Below, piece after piece: positions 22,688-31,924 of a stretch of DNA of 46,412 bases (position 1 is the stretch's first letter; each line of letters begins with the position of its first letter). Below the pieces are notes generated by a model. It was given only the letters and a program-made list of their open reading frames with translations. It had not been told where the DNA came from and did no database searches. This DNA is from UBA4717 sp045577925 (GTDB lineage: Bacteria > Bacillota > Clostridia > Oscillospirales > CAG-272), in NCBI GenBank assembly GCA_045577925.1, contig JAZNJH010000029.1:1-46412 (forward strand), written 5' to 3'. A program made the position numbers and the translations under genes.

Positions 22688-23777
22688 TCCACTGAAAGAG
22701 CCTGTCAAATTCGAACAGCCTTTTTACAAGTACGGAAAGATTGTCTTTTGTCTTTTTATCAACGTTGGTCAGCGACTTCATTATGATTCCGAGGTTTTTC
22801 ATTTTAGCTGCATTGATGTCTGAGAGCGTTTTTGCTCCCGTGGACTCAAGGATATTGAAAAGCACGTCGGTGGCATGACGTCTTTCATCAGGCGAGAGCG
22901 AACCTATCCAGTCGGTGAGCGCGCGGTCTGTGTGCTTGCTGAAATTCGAAAGTGAAGCGGCTTTTATAAATTCGCCCCCCTTTATTTCCCATGAAAATGG
23001 ATCGTGCTGCCACAGCGCGGTCTGCGAGCTTTTTACGATCTGATATGCTTCGGTATGCTCAAGCAGAAGACCGACGACCGAAGACTCGGGAATAAAGGTA
23101 AAGAGCCGCTCAGAAATCGCCCTGTATTCAGGCAGGTCGGTTATGCGCTTTTCAAATCCCGGCCCGTCGTTGTTATATGCCGCAATTATTCTTTTCTGAA
23201 GCCTTGAGGGCGCGTTAACTGCCGCCCAAATTGCGAGATTGCCGCCCTTGGAGTGACCGCCGAGTCTTATCTTTCCTCGCTTTGCATAAGCAATATCAAT
23301 AAGGTAGTCAAGAGCCGATATCTGTGCAGGTACGGGAGAGGCAAAGCTCATATTGAAGTTTTCCTTCCAGCCGACGAGTGTGTCGTCGGTGCCCCTGTAT
23401 GCGATAAACAGAGTCTTATCGGGAAGGGAGAAGGTTATTGCGGAAAACTGTATGCCGACCTCAGCGTCTATCTTGTCGACGTATGAGTAGAGAAGCATGT
23501 TTGAAAAGCGCTTTGTGCGAGCCGCCTGCTTAACGAAATCCGACGTCTGATCGGGAATGATAAGCCCGAGATCCTGTCGGTCGCGGTCAAGCTCGGTTAG
23601 CCGTCTTTCAGCCTCGGCAAGCGTTATACCGCCGCCCATTGGCTCGGGCGGTATAACGTTGCTGAAATCCATATAGGATATGATCGAGAGGATCAGGTTA
23701 TCAACCTCGTTAAAGCCGTCAAGGTCAAAGCCTATATCACCTCTCCAATCAAGATAGTCAAAAACATTATTGTTCAT
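22683..23777 (-). CDS. DUF2974 (Mbeg1-like) alpha/beta-hydrolase
   Basis: 364 residues. The fold is lipase-like: FIAYRGTDDTLVGWKENFNM (oxyanion-strand region) and the nucleophile elbow GGHSKGGNLA with Ser176, then a conserved NNDGPGFEKRI and HDPFSWEI. This matches the Mbeg1-like/DUF2974 family, common in gut Firmicutes. No signal peptide is visible, so it should be cytoplasmic; the natural substrate is unknown, an ester or lipid being likely. It stands 53 bases after glgB on the same strand and may be co-transcribed with it. Confidence 0.88.
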   Translation of the reverse strand: MNNNVFDYLDWRGDIGFDLDGFNEVDNLILSIISYMDFSNVIPPEPMGGGITLAEAERRLTELDRDRQDLGLIIPDQTSDFVKQAARTKRFSNMLLYSYVDKIDAEVGIQFSAITFSLPDKTLFIAYRGTDDTLVGWKENFNMSFASPVPAQISALDYLIDIAYAKRGKIRLGGHSKGGNLAIWAAVNAPSRLQKRIIAAYNNDGPGFEKRITDLPEYRAISERLFTFIPESSVVGLLLEHTEAYQIVKSSQTALWQHDPFSWEIKGGEFIKAASLSNFSKHTDRALTDWIGSLSPDERRHATDVLFNILESTGAKTLSDINAAKMKNLGIIMKSLTNVDKKTKDNLSVLVKRLFEFDRLFQWK

Positions 23778-23829
23778 ACAAATACCACATTAACAAAAAG
23801 TTTATAACAGTATATGCAATAGTTTTAAT

Positions 23830-25806
23830 TCAGTTCTGTTCTTTTATCTCTTCAAGCACAACGGCGCTTCTTGGGGGGAGGGCAAAGACACCGGTATTTA
23901 CAAAACGGCTTGGCATGTCGTGCCTGCCGTCAAATTCGCTTGCGGCAGAATTGAGTAATATCTTGTATTTTGAACCCTTTGAGTCAAGCGGGATATCGTG
24001 GGTTATCCAGGTGTGCAGATTGAATAAGAAAATAAGTCCGCCTCGCCTGAAAGCAATTATTTTATTATCGTTGTGTATCATTATAAGCTCGGATATACCG
24101 GACAACACGGGATACTTGGTGAGAAGCTTTATCATCTTGTTGTCAAACTTATTAAGATACTGATATTTCAGATCGGGCGAATCTACAAGGCTCCACTGAC
24201 GTCTTGCATACTTGCCCGAGTCTCCGTTACCCTCTCTGGGGAAATCTATCCATTCGGGATGACCGAATTCGTTGCCCATAAAGTTGAGGTAGCCCTCACC
24301 TGCAAGAGATGACGTTAAAAGTCTGAATACTTTATGATAGTCCATAGCTCTCTCGATTATCGGACTATTATTATCCTTGTTCATGCAGGTGTACATTTCC
24401 GCATCAGCAAGGTGGAAGATTATAGTCTTATCACCCCCAAGCGCCTGATCGTGAGACTCACAGTATCCGATATTCTTTTCCATAGGACGGCGCGTGGTAA
24501 GCTCATACCAGAGCGTGTCCATGTTCCAATCCTCGTCGCGCTGTTTTGTGAGCATTTTTATGAAGTGATCGGGAACGCCCATCGAAAGACGGTAGTCAAA
24601 ACCGATACCGCCGTCCTTTATCGGTATACACATACCGGGCATACCGCTCATATCCTCGGCGATGGTTATAGCCATAGGGTTCAGTTCATGTATCAGCTCG
24701 TTAGCAAGCTGAAGATAGGTTACTGCTTCTGTATCGGTGTTCATGCTGAAATACTTTTCGTATCTGTCGAACACACCGCCGAGCCCATGGTCGTGGTAGA
24801 GCATGGAGGTAACACCGTCAAAGCGGAAGCCGTCAAAGTGGAATTCTTCTATCCAGTATTTTACGTTCGAAAGAAGGAAATGGAGCACTTCGTTCTTATC
24901 ATAATTGAAAAGTCTCGTTCCCCATGCGCTGTGATAGCCGCGCTCTCCCTCGTGAAAATATTGATAGCTTGTACCGTCAAATTCCGAGAGCCCCTCAACG
25001 CTGTTTATCGCCGCATGAGAATGAATAATATCAAGAAGCACGAAAATACCGTTTTTGTGCGCGGTATTTATAAGATTTTTAAGTTCTTCGGGAGTACCGA
25101 AGCGCGAAGACGGTGCGAAAAAGTTTGCAACCTGATATCCGAATGAAGCATAGTAGGGATGCTCCATAACAGCCATTATCTGTATGCAGTTATATCCGTT
25201 TGCTTTGATGCGGGGAAGTACCTTTTCGCAGAATTCGTTGTATGTTCCGATATTCTCTTCTTCGTTTGCCATACCTATGTGGCACTCGTATATAAGAGGA
25301 TTTTCAGGCCTTTTCTTCTTGAAAAAGCGCGAGTCTGTCCACTTGAATTTCGTATCAGGGTCCCATACCTGACCGCAGAAGCTGCCGTCGGTCCAGCTTT
25401 GAACAACTCTGTTCATGTAAGCAGGTATTCTGTCAATAACCCTGCCGTTTGATACGAATTTTACGCGTATGTTCTGACCGTGTTTAAGACTGTCGAGAGG
25501 TAGTCTGATCTCAAAATTGCCGTTACCGACACTTTCCATCATTCCATAATGCTCGTCCCAGTTGTTGAAGTCGCCAACGAGCGCAGCTTCGCTTGCCGCG
25601 GGAGCCCATTCTCTGTATATCCATTCGTTTTTGGTTTTATGAAGACCGTAATACATATAACCGTTTGCAAAATCAGAGAGGGTGGGAGCAGACTTTAAAA
25701 GCTGCTTCTTTTTGCGCTCGAAGCTTTGCAATCTGAGCCTCAGATCACCTTCAAAGGGTGCGAGACCTTTATCTATGTTTAAAAGGGCGATTTTTTTCTT
25801 TGCCAT
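23830..25806 (-). CDS. glgB: 1,4-alpha-glucan branching enzyme, GH13_8 (eukaryote-like) type
   Basis: 658 residues. An N-terminal carbohydrate-binding (CBM48) domain (about 45-155; YREWAPAASEAALVGDFNNWD) precedes the GH13 barrel. Catalytic residues are the nucleophile Asp330 (DGFRFDGV), acid Glu384 (ITIAEDMSG) and transition-state stabiliser His452-Asp453 (YCESHDQ). Length and sequence resemble the GH13_8 subfamily of eukaryotes and some anaerobes more than the longer E. coli GlgB. It transfers alpha-1,4 chains to alpha-1,6 positions in glycogen. Other glycogen genes (glgA, glgC, glgP) are not next to it, which is unusual. Confidence 0.93.
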   Translation of the reverse strand: MAKKKIALLNIDKGLAPFEGDLRLRLQSFERKKKQLLKSAPTLSDFANGYMYYGLHKTKNEWIYREWAPAASEAALVGDFNNWDEHYGMMESVGNGNFEIRLPLDSLKHGQNIRVKFVSNGRVIDRIPAYMNRVVQSWTDGSFCGQVWDPDTKFKWTDSRFFKKKRPENPLIYECHIGMANEEENIGTYNEFCEKVLPRIKANGYNCIQIMAVMEHPYYASFGYQVANFFAPSSRFGTPEELKNLINTAHKNGIFVLLDIIHSHAAINSVEGLSEFDGTSYQYFHEGERGYHSAWGTRLFNYDKNEVLHFLLSNVKYWIEEFHFDGFRFDGVTSMLYHDHGLGGVFDRYEKYFSMNTDTEAVTYLQLANELIHELNPMAITIAEDMSGMPGMCIPIKDGGIGFDYRLSMGVPDHFIKMLTKQRDEDWNMDTLWYELTTRRPMEKNIGYCESHDQALGGDKTIIFHLADAEMYTCMNKDNNSPIIERAMDYHKVFRLLTSSLAGEGYLNFMGNEFGHPEWIDFPREGNGDSGKYARRQWSLVDSPDLKYQYLNKFDNKMIKLLTKYPVLSGISELIMIHNDNKIIAFRRGGLIFLFNLHTWITHDIPLDSKGSKYKILLNSAASEFDGRHDMPSRFVNTGVFALPPRSAVVLEEIKEQN

Positions 25807-25936
25807 AATATGCCTTTCCTTTGCTTTTCACTAATGTACATTTATTATACTTCAACAAGAGGACGAAAAATACAAAAACTTGTTATATTTTGTCCTCATA
25901 TAAATTTTATCACAAATATTTTTATAAATCAAGTGC

Positions 25937-25966
25937 TTGAAACCGGCTATCAGTTTATGGTACAAT
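25937..25966 (+). promoter_or_regulatory. Promoter of the ABC exporter gene
   Basis: TTGAAA (25937-25942), 18 bp, TACAAT (25961-25966) with TGG before the -10. Its position excludes translation starting at 25937. Confidence 0.6.
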
Positions 25967-26023
25967 AAAAAGAAGAATGCTGCACAGATGCGGCAAATCA
26001 CGGTAATAAGGAATGATAAGACA

Positions 26024-27784
26024 GTGAACAACGTTCAAACAAATCCGAAAAACACAAAACTTTTAAAAAGATTTCTTCCGTATTATAAAAAGTATTCTAA
26101 AACTCTGATACTTGACCTATTATGTGCGGCGCTGACGACTGTTTGTGAGCTGATTCTGCCGCAGATAGTGAAAAGTATAACGGGCGCGGCAACGACGGAT
26201 CTCGCTTCGTTGACGGTCTCGTTTATCATAAAATGCACACTCGTATATCTTGTTTTACGTATAATAGATGCCCTGGCGTATAATTATATGGCAACGGTCG
26301 GTCACGTTATGGGAACAAGGATCGAAACTGATATGAGACGCGACTTTTTTGATCATCTGCAAAAATTATCCTTTTCATATTTTGATAATACAAAGGTCGG
26401 CTCACTGATGTCAAGGCTTACAAGCGACCTTTTTGACGTTACCGAGTTTGCACACCACTGTCCCGAAGAATTCTTTATAGCCGGTATAAAGATCATAGGC
26501 TCGTTTGTTATACTTTGCATGACTAACGTGCCGCTGACACTCATAACCTTTTCGGTAATACCGATAATGATAGCCGTGCTTGTTCCCGTTAACCATAAAA
26601 TGCGCGCAGGCTTTAAGGAGTCCAGAAAGACGATAGCTATACTTAACTCTCAGATAGAGGATAGCCTTTTAGGTATACATGAAGTAAAATCATATGCAAA
26701 TGAAAATATTGAAAAGGGGAAATTTGAAGAGGGTAATTTAAGCTTTCTGAGTATAAAAAAGCAGGTATACAGATATATGGGAACGTTTCAGTCTTCAACC
26801 CGCTTTTTTGATGGACTTTCCTATATCATTGTAGTTTGTGCAGGCGCGCTATTTATGAAAAGCGGCGCTATAACTCCTGCTGATTTCGTTGCTTATCTCT
26901 TATACGTTACAACGCTTCTTACAAGCGTACGCAGAATAGTTGAGTTTGCCGAGCAGTTCCAGAGAGGAATGACGGGCATTGAGAGATTTTGCGAGATAAT
27001 GGATATTGAGCCCGACATAAAGGATGTAAAGGGCGCAAAGGTGCTTGAAAACGTTCGCGGTGAGATCGTAATGGACGATATCACGTTCGGGTACGGAGAT
27101 GATGACACAAAGGTCATATCAAACCTGACACTCAGTATAAAAGCAGGCGAGAATATAGCTCTTGTAGGCCCGTCGGGCGGCGGAAAGACCACGCTTTGCT
27201 CGCTTCTGCCGCGGTTCTATGATCTTGATTCAGGTACTATAACCATTGACGGCGAGGATATAACGAAGCTTACGCTTGAATCCCTGCGCCATAATATCGG
27301 TGTTGTAAACCAGAACGTATATCTCTTTTCCTCAACTGTAAGGGAGAATATTGCATACGGCAAGCCGGGGGCTACAGACGAAGAGATACGCGCGGCGGCA
27401 AAGCTTGCGGGAGCGGACGAGTTTATAGAAAGGCTTCCTGAAGGCTATGACACGTACGTTGGCGAGCGCGGAGTCAAGCTGTCGGGCGGTCAGAAGCAGA
27501 GAATATCTATCGCAAGAGTATTTCTGAAAAATCCTCCGATACTCATTCTTGATGAAGCAACGAGCGCACTTGATAACGAAAGCGAGCGGCTTGTGCAATA
27601 TTCTCTTGAAAAGCTTGCGAGAGGCAGAACGGTTATCACGATAGCTCACAGGCTTACGACTATAAAAAATGCAGACCGCATAATCGTGCTTGACGAGAGT
27701 GGAATAGTAGAAGAGGGTACTCACGACGAGCTTGTAGCCAAGGGCGGCATGTACAGTCAGCTTTATAAGCTGTATTCACGCTAA
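26024..27784 (+). CDS. ABC exporter, fused permease and ATPase (multidrug/lipid type)
   Basis: 586 residues from GTG 26024, chosen because AAGGA precedes it and the promoter lies upstream; in-frame ATGs at 25937 and 25988 lack a ribosome site. The first 330 residues hold six transmembrane helices in the type IV exporter arrangement, including FSYFDNTKVGSLMSRLTSD at the coupling region. The nucleotide-binding domain has Walker A GPSGGGKTT (382-390), a Q-loop at NQNVYLFSST, ABC signature LSGGQKQR, Walker B ILILDEATSALD and the switch histidine in IAHRLTT. It is encoded alone and so should act as a homodimer. The substrate is unknown. Confidence 0.9.
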   Translation: MNNVQTNPKNTKLLKRFLPYYKKYSKTLILDLLCAALTTVCELILPQIVKSITGAATTDLASLTVSFIIKCTLVYLVLRIIDALAYNYMATVGHVMGTRIETDMRRDFFDHLQKLSFSYFDNTKVGSLMSRLTSDLFDVTEFAHHCPEEFFIAGIKIIGSFVILCMTNVPLTLITFSVIPIMIAVLVPVNHKMRAGFKESRKTIAILNSQIEDSLLGIHEVKSYANENIEKGKFEEGNLSFLSIKKQVYRYMGTFQSSTRFFDGLSYIIVVCAGALFMKSGAITPADFVAYLLYVTTLLTSVRRIVEFAEQFQRGMTGIERFCEIMDIEPDIKDVKGAKVLENVRGEIVMDDITFGYGDDDTKVISNLTLSIKAGENIALVGPSGGGKTTLCSLLPRFYDLDSGTITIDGEDITKLTLESLRHNIGVVNQNVYLFSSTVRENIAYGKPGATDEEIRAAAKLAGADEFIERLPEGYDTYVGERGVKLSGGQKQRISIARVFLKNPPILILDEATSALDNESERLVQYSLEKLARGRTVITIAHRLTTIKNADRIIVLDESGIVEEGTHDELVAKGGMYSQLYKLYSR

Positions 27785-27814
27785 AACAAGTCAAATTATT
27801 TTTTACACAAGCTA

Positions 27815-27843
27815 TTGCATTTATTACATGAATATAGTATAAT
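27815..27843 (+). promoter_or_regulatory. Promoter of the large lipoprotein gene
   Basis: TTGCAT (27815-27820), 17 bp, TATAAT (27838-27843), 38 bases before the start codon. Confidence 0.78.
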
Positions 27844-27881
27844 TGAAATCAATAAGTATTTATGGAAAGGAAGGTATACTT

Positions 27882-29495
27882 ATGAAAAAAACTGTTAAAC
27901 TTATCTGTATCGTTCTTGCACTTGTTATGACGGTGTTGCCGCTGACGGGCTGTTCGGATGCTGAACTCGGCCTCTTGGATATGATGGCGAAAGTTATGAG
28001 TAATGGCGCAAGTATGGATATTAAAGAGGAACTGGTGATAGACGTAAGCGATATAGTAAGCGCTGAAATGTACGCTTCGGTTTTTGGAGATGAGCTTGCA
28101 CCTGAAAACTATCCTGATAAGCTGACTGTTACAATGACAGGAAAACAGAATGTTGACAAGATGGCCATAGACAGTATTATGGAAATCAAGCTTGGTGAGC
28201 TTTTTAAAGCAAGCTTTAAATACATGGTTGTTGATCAGACAATGTATTTGGGCGATTTTGCTTTTGAATATGATAAAGATGCATTAAACCCTGCGCTTTT
28301 TGATAAAACTGCAAACGAGGAAAACTTTTTGTTTTTAAGCATGCTTGAGAAGCTTGACGGTGTCGATTATTTCACGTTTAATCCTGTGGAAACGTTAGAA
28401 AGCCTTTACTCAAGTTATGACACGTATGAAACAGAGGCAGGATCTAATGAAGAGCTTGATGAAACATATCTGCTTCTTGAATCGTATAATCAGCTCATGC
28501 AGTTAACGTATGGCAATATGAGCGAAGTGTATCCTTTATCCATAGACGCAATTAAAAATGCGTTCTCGGGATATACTACGGGTGTTGTAACCAAGATAGA
28601 AAACGGCTATAAGATAAGCGCCGATGCAGAAGAAATTGTACAAATCTTCTTTAAATTAGTTGAATACATAGCCGGCAATTTAGGTGTAGTTGTTGAGTCT
28701 TATGTTGGCTATTATGAAGATTTAGCAGAGCTTGCCGATGAGAAGGGTATGGAGGAGCTTAAAGAACTTATGCTTCTTCTCAGCGAAGAAATGATGGCTT
28801 CAATGGACGAAATTCCCGAAGAAACAGAAGAAATTTCGATTGATGAAATGGTTGATCCCGCAACTCTCGAAGAAGCTTACCGTATGCTTGAAGGAACTGA
28901 GGTTGAGATTGAGTATACCGAAGTTGACGGTGTATTAACACAAACAATGAATGCGAATGTAGTTGTTGAAGATATAGTTGTTGCAAGGGTGGCTATGTCA
29001 AGTGAGGCTAAGCCTTGCGAGGACTTTGAAGTAGTAGTGCCGTCTGATGCGACCACAATGGCTTTATTTGATACGGTGGTTTATTTAGCTTCTGCAAATC
29101 AAATAGCTGAATACTCTTATATTGAAGAAATGCGCATTACCTGGGACGGAACTGAGGGTACTGCAGAGGTTTACGGAACACTTTTCGGCGATGAGAGCGG
29201 AGATAAATATGCACTTGGCCTTTACGATTTCCACAATATTGATGGAAGTATGTATCTGCCCATGCGCCGTATTTGCGAGCGCTTCGGCGAAGTAGTTGAA
29301 TGGGATGGCGTAAACGGCAAGGCGTACGTTGTACGCGGTGAAGAAAAGATAGACATGACAGGTGTTATTATCTCAGATAAGACGTTTATCAAGATCCGCG
29401 ATTTTGAAAAGCTCGGATATCTCGTTGATTATCAGGTTGATGAAAACGGTAAGCCGTGGGCAATTCTTAACGTAAATATAGATATGGGCTTCTGA
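27882..29495 (+). CDS. Large lipoprotein with C-terminal copper-amine-oxidase-N-like domain
   Basis: 537 residues. AAGGAAGG lies eight bases before ATG 27882. A lipoprotein signal ends at lipobox LTGC, so the protein is membrane-tethered outside the cell. Two thirds form an acidic domain of unknown family (acidic residues abundant, for example in EEMMASMDEIPEETEEISIDE). The last about 90 residues (SMYLPMRRICERFGEVVEWDGVNGKAYV) resemble the copper amine oxidase N-terminal-like domain (PF07833), a stalk/adhesion module common on clostridial surface proteins. The function is unknown. The gene is monocistronic, with its own promoter and terminator. Confidence 0.75.
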   Translation: MKKTVKLICIVLALVMTVLPLTGCSDAELGLLDMMAKVMSNGASMDIKEELVIDVSDIVSAEMYASVFGDELAPENYPDKLTVTMTGKQNVDKMAIDSIMEIKLGELFKASFKYMVVDQTMYLGDFAFEYDKDALNPALFDKTANEENFLFLSMLEKLDGVDYFTFNPVETLESLYSSYDTYETEAGSNEELDETYLLLESYNQLMQLTYGNMSEVYPLSIDAIKNAFSGYTTGVVTKIENGYKISADAEEIVQIFFKLVEYIAGNLGVVVESYVGYYEDLAELADEKGMEELKELMLLLSEEMMASMDEIPEETEEISIDEMVDPATLEEAYRMLEGTEVEIEYTEVDGVLTQTMNANVVVEDIVVARVAMSSEAKPCEDFEVVVPSDATTMALFDTVVYLASANQIAEYSYIEEMRITWDGTEGTAEVYGTLFGDESGDKYALGLYDFHNIDGSMYLPMRRICERFGEVVEWDGVNGKAYVVRGEEKIDMTGVIISDKTFIKIRDFEKLGYLVDYQVDENGKPWAILNVNIDMGF

Positions 29496-29503
29496 TAAAA
29501 AAC

Positions 29504-29535
29504 AGGGCTGCAGGAAACTGCAGCCCTTAATTTTT
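29504..29535 (+). terminator. Intrinsic terminator of the large lipoprotein gene
   Basis: AGGGCTGCAG / CTGCAGCCCT with a GAAA loop (29504-29527), then TAATTTTTT. It converges with the end of the ABC importer operon. Confidence 0.88.
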
Positions 29536-29543
29536 TGTTATTC

Positions 29544-30275
29544 TTATAATACGCAGCTTAGAAATTCCTTTGTGCGCTGGTTTTTAGGATTGTTGAATAT
29601 CTGATCCGGCGTGCCCTCTTCGGCGATAACACCGTCTGCGATAAATATTACCCTGTCTGCAACGTCGCGCGCAAAGCCCATTTCGTGAGTAACAACAACC
29701 ATCGTCATTCCGGCATTAGCAAGCTCTCTCATTACAACGAGCACCTCGCCCACCATTTCAGGGTCAAGCGCACTTGTAGGCTCGTCAAAGAGCATGATAT
29801 CGGGGTTCATTGCAAGTGCACGCGCTATTGCAACGCGCTGTTGCTGACCACCGGACAGCTGATGCGGATATGCGTCAGCCTTATCTTCAAGTCCGACACG
29901 CTTAAGCAGCTCCATTGCTTTTTCTTCTGCTTCGCTGTTTGTCATGATCTTTAAGTCGGTTGGCGCAAGCATAATGTTTTTCTTAACCGTGAGATGCGCA
30001 AAAAGATTGAAGCTCTGGAACACCATACCGATGTTGCGGCGAACTTTGTTTATGTCCACTTTTTTGTCTGTTATTTTAGTATCGTCAATGTAGATTTCCC
30101 CACCCGTCGGCTCCTCAAGACGGTTAAGGCAACGCAAAAACGTGGATTTTCCGCCGCCCGACGGACCAATCACACAAACAACCTCGCCCTCTTTTATCTC
30201 AATGTCGATTCCCTTTAAAACCTCGAGGTGTTTGAAATTCTTTACTAAGTTTTTAACTGTTATTTTTGCGTTCAT
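29544..30275 (-). CDS. Polar amino acid ABC transporter ATPase (GlnQ/HisP type)
   Basis: About 243 residues from ATG 30275. Walker A is GPSGGGKST, the signature is LSGGQQQRVAIARALA, Walker B is DIMLFDEPTSALDPEM, and the D-loop and switch HEMGFARDVADR motifs fit the polar-amino-acid (PAAT) subfamily. It energises uptake through the permease encoded just upstream. Its start overlaps the end of the permease gene by 23 bases. It is the last gene of the binding protein, permease, ATPase operon. Confidence 0.93.
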   Translation of the reverse strand: MNAKITVKNLVKNFKHLEVLKGIDIEIKEGEVVCVIGPSGGGKSTFLRCLNRLEEPTGGEIYIDDTKITDKKVDINKVRRNIGMVFQSFNLFAHLTVKKNIMLAPTDLKIMTNSEAEEKAMELLKRVGLEDKADAYPHQLSGGQQQRVAIARALAMNPDIMLFDEPTSALDPEMVGEVLVVMRELANAGMTMVVVTHEMGFARDVADRVIFIADGVIAEEGTPDQIFNNPKNQRTKEFLSCVL

Positions 30276-30951
30276 AATTAAGTCTCTTTTCCACAAAGTT
30301 TGAGAGGAGCATCAGTATCGACGTTACGACAAGATAGAATATCGCAACGGTGAAGTAGGTGGCGAAAAATTCGTATGACGAGCCAACGTATACCTTAGCT
30401 TTGTTAACTATTTCTGCCATTCCTATTGCTGAAAGGATAGAAGTATCCTTTATTGTTATGATAAACTGGTTAACCATAGAGGGAATGGCAACCTTGAGCG
30501 CCTGAGGCAGTACCACCTTGAGCATCGTGTGCACAGGAGTCATACCGAGGCTTCTTGCGGCTTCTGTCTGACCCTTGCTTACGGCGCCAAGTCCGCCTCT
30601 GAATATTTCAGAAAGGTATGCGCCTGCATTAAGGCTGAGCGTTATGATACCGGCAGTTGTTGCCGTAAGTCTGAAGCTTGGGTTAAAAAACTCCTGTATA
30701 AGCTGCGGCATACCGAAATAAACGATAAATGCCTGAACTATCATAGGCGTGCCACGGATTATCCATATGTAAAATCCCGAAATTAATCTGAACAACCAGA
30801 ATTTCGATCTGCTGAGCAAACAGGATATAAATCCGATAATAACGCCAAGCACAAGCGAAACGAGGGATATTATTACGGTAAGTCTGATTCCCTCAATCAA
30901 GAGGGGAAGTGCTTCACTTAAAACTCTTTCAAAATTCATATTACTTTCCAT
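30253..30951 (-). CDS. Polar amino acid ABC transporter permease (HisM/GlnP type)
   Basis: 232 residues with five hydrophobic helices and the binding-protein-dependent transport loop EAARSLGMTPVHTMLKVVLPQALKVAIP, whose E-A-A---G pattern contacts the ATPase. The start could be ATG 30951 or 30939; GGAAAG is close to the latter. As the only permease gene it should form a homodimer. It lies between the binding-protein gene and the ATPase gene, downstream of an attenuator hairpin. Confidence 0.92.
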   Translation of the reverse strand: MESNMNFERVLSEALPLLIEGIRLTVIISLVSLVLGVIIGFISCLLSRSKFWLFRLISGFYIWIIRGTPMIVQAFIVYFGMPQLIQEFFNPSFRLTATTAGIITLSLNAGAYLSEIFRGGLGAVSKGQTEAARSLGMTPVHTMLKVVLPQALKVAIPSMVNQFIITIKDTSILSAIGMAEIVNKAKVYVGSSYEFFATYFTVAIFYLVVTSILMLLSNFVEKRLNYERKNNS

Positions 30952-30976
30952 TCCGCTTATGCGGATTACTTATTTG

Positions 30977-31012
30977 TAAAAATCGTTCAGCATGGGCATA
31001 CCCATGCTGAAC
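30977..31012 (-). terminator. Attenuator between the binding-protein and permease genes
   Basis: GTTCAGCATGGG (30985-30996) and CCCATGCTGAAC (31001-31012) form a perfect 12-bp stem. On the minus strand it is followed by GATTTTTAC. Partial termination here would give more binding protein than permease and ATPase, a common arrangement in such operons. Confidence 0.82.
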
Positions 31013-31036
31013 AGTGTATTGTAAATTAGCTTTTAA

Positions 31037-31798
31037 TCAATAGCCGTACTTAGCAAGTATTTCATCATACTTGCCGCTTGCCTTGATGTTTGCAAGACCT
31101 GCGTTGAACTTTTCGATAAGCTCGCTCTTTGTACCCTTCTTAACTGCGAAGCCGTAGTAACCGGGGTTGATAACTTCTCCGATAGTGGTGAGCTCAAGGC
31201 TTTCTTCCTTGATAGCCCAGCCTACAACAGAGCGGTCTTCGATGCATGCATCGTTTGTGCCGTTGATAACTGCGGTGTACATTGTGGGCGAGTCTTCGTA
31301 GAACACAACTTCAAAGCCGTATTCGCTTGCCATCGACTGTGCATATTCAGCACCCTGTGTGCTTGTTTTTGCAGCAACTGTTTTGTCAGCAAGGTCTGCA
31401 AGAGAAGCGATGTCTGAACCGCTCTTAACAACGAGGATCTGACCGTCTGCAAAATAGCCTTCTGAGAAGTCAAACGTTTCAGCTCTCTTTTCTGTTATAG
31501 TCATACCTGCGATCATACCGTCAGCCTGACCGGACTGAACTGCGCCCATAGAAGCATCGAAGCCTTCGTTCTTAACTTCATATGTGAAGCCCTGATCTGC
31601 GGCAACGGCAGCAAGGATATCCATATCAACGCCGATATATGCCTTTGTTTCTTCATCGTAGAATTCGAAAGGCGGGAATGAGTTATCAGAGTAGATTATG
31701 TAGTCTGCCGCGTCGCCGTTATTTGAACAAGCGATCATGCAAGAAAATGCGCAAACGAGAACGAGCGCAAATGCAAGAAGTCTGAGTGTTGTTTTCAT
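31037..31798 (-). CDS. Amino acid ABC transporter substrate-binding lipoprotein
   Basis: 253 residues with a lipoprotein signal peptide and lipobox MIAC (Cys24). The mature part is a family 3 solute-binding protein: YSDNSFPPFEFYDEETKAYIGVDMDI, then GMTITEKRAETFDFSEGYF. The Arg in KRAETFDF and the acidic binding-pocket pattern suit a polar amino acid, but the exact ligand cannot be read. A strong ribosome site (GGAGGAAAG) and a consensus promoter precede it, so it is probably highly expressed. Confidence 0.93.
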   Translation of the reverse strand: MKTTLRLLAFALVLVCAFSCMIACSNNGDAADYIIYSDNSFPPFEFYDEETKAYIGVDMDILAAVAADQGFTYEVKNEGFDASMGAVQSGQADGMIAGMTITEKRAETFDFSEGYFADGQILVVKSGSDIASLADLADKTVAAKTSTQGAEYAQSMASEYGFEVVFYEDSPTMYTAVINGTNDACIEDRSVVGWAIKEESLELTTIGEVINPGYYGFAVKKGTKSELIEKFNAGLANIKASGKYDEILAKYGY

Positions 31799-31841
31799 TG
31801 TTCTTTCCTCCGAGTTGAATAATTTTTATAAATACTTTCAT

Positions 31842-31870
31842 AGTATAACATAAAAATGCTTATGTGTCAA
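31842..31870 (-). promoter_or_regulatory. Consensus promoter of the amino acid ABC operon
   Basis: On the minus strand, TTGACA (31870-31865), 17 bp, TATACT (31847-31842), 44 bases before the start codon. Confidence 0.87.
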
Positions 31871-31883
31871 CCGCTTTTATATC

Positions 31884-31918
31884 AAAAATGCAGGATTTAT
31901 GTCAAATCCTGCATTTTT
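31884..31918. terminator. Terminator behind the pseudouridine synthase gene
   Basis: AAAAATGCAGGATTT (31884-31898) pairs perfectly with AAATCCTGCATTTTT (31904-31918). It lies between the stop at 31925 and the next promoter on the same strand. Confidence 0.87.
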
Positions 31919-31924
31919 GCTTTT

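Noticed and set aside
24334..25146. 270-codon plus-strand open frame
   Set aside because: It lies wholly antisense within glgB, whose catalytic motifs are intact on the minus strand.
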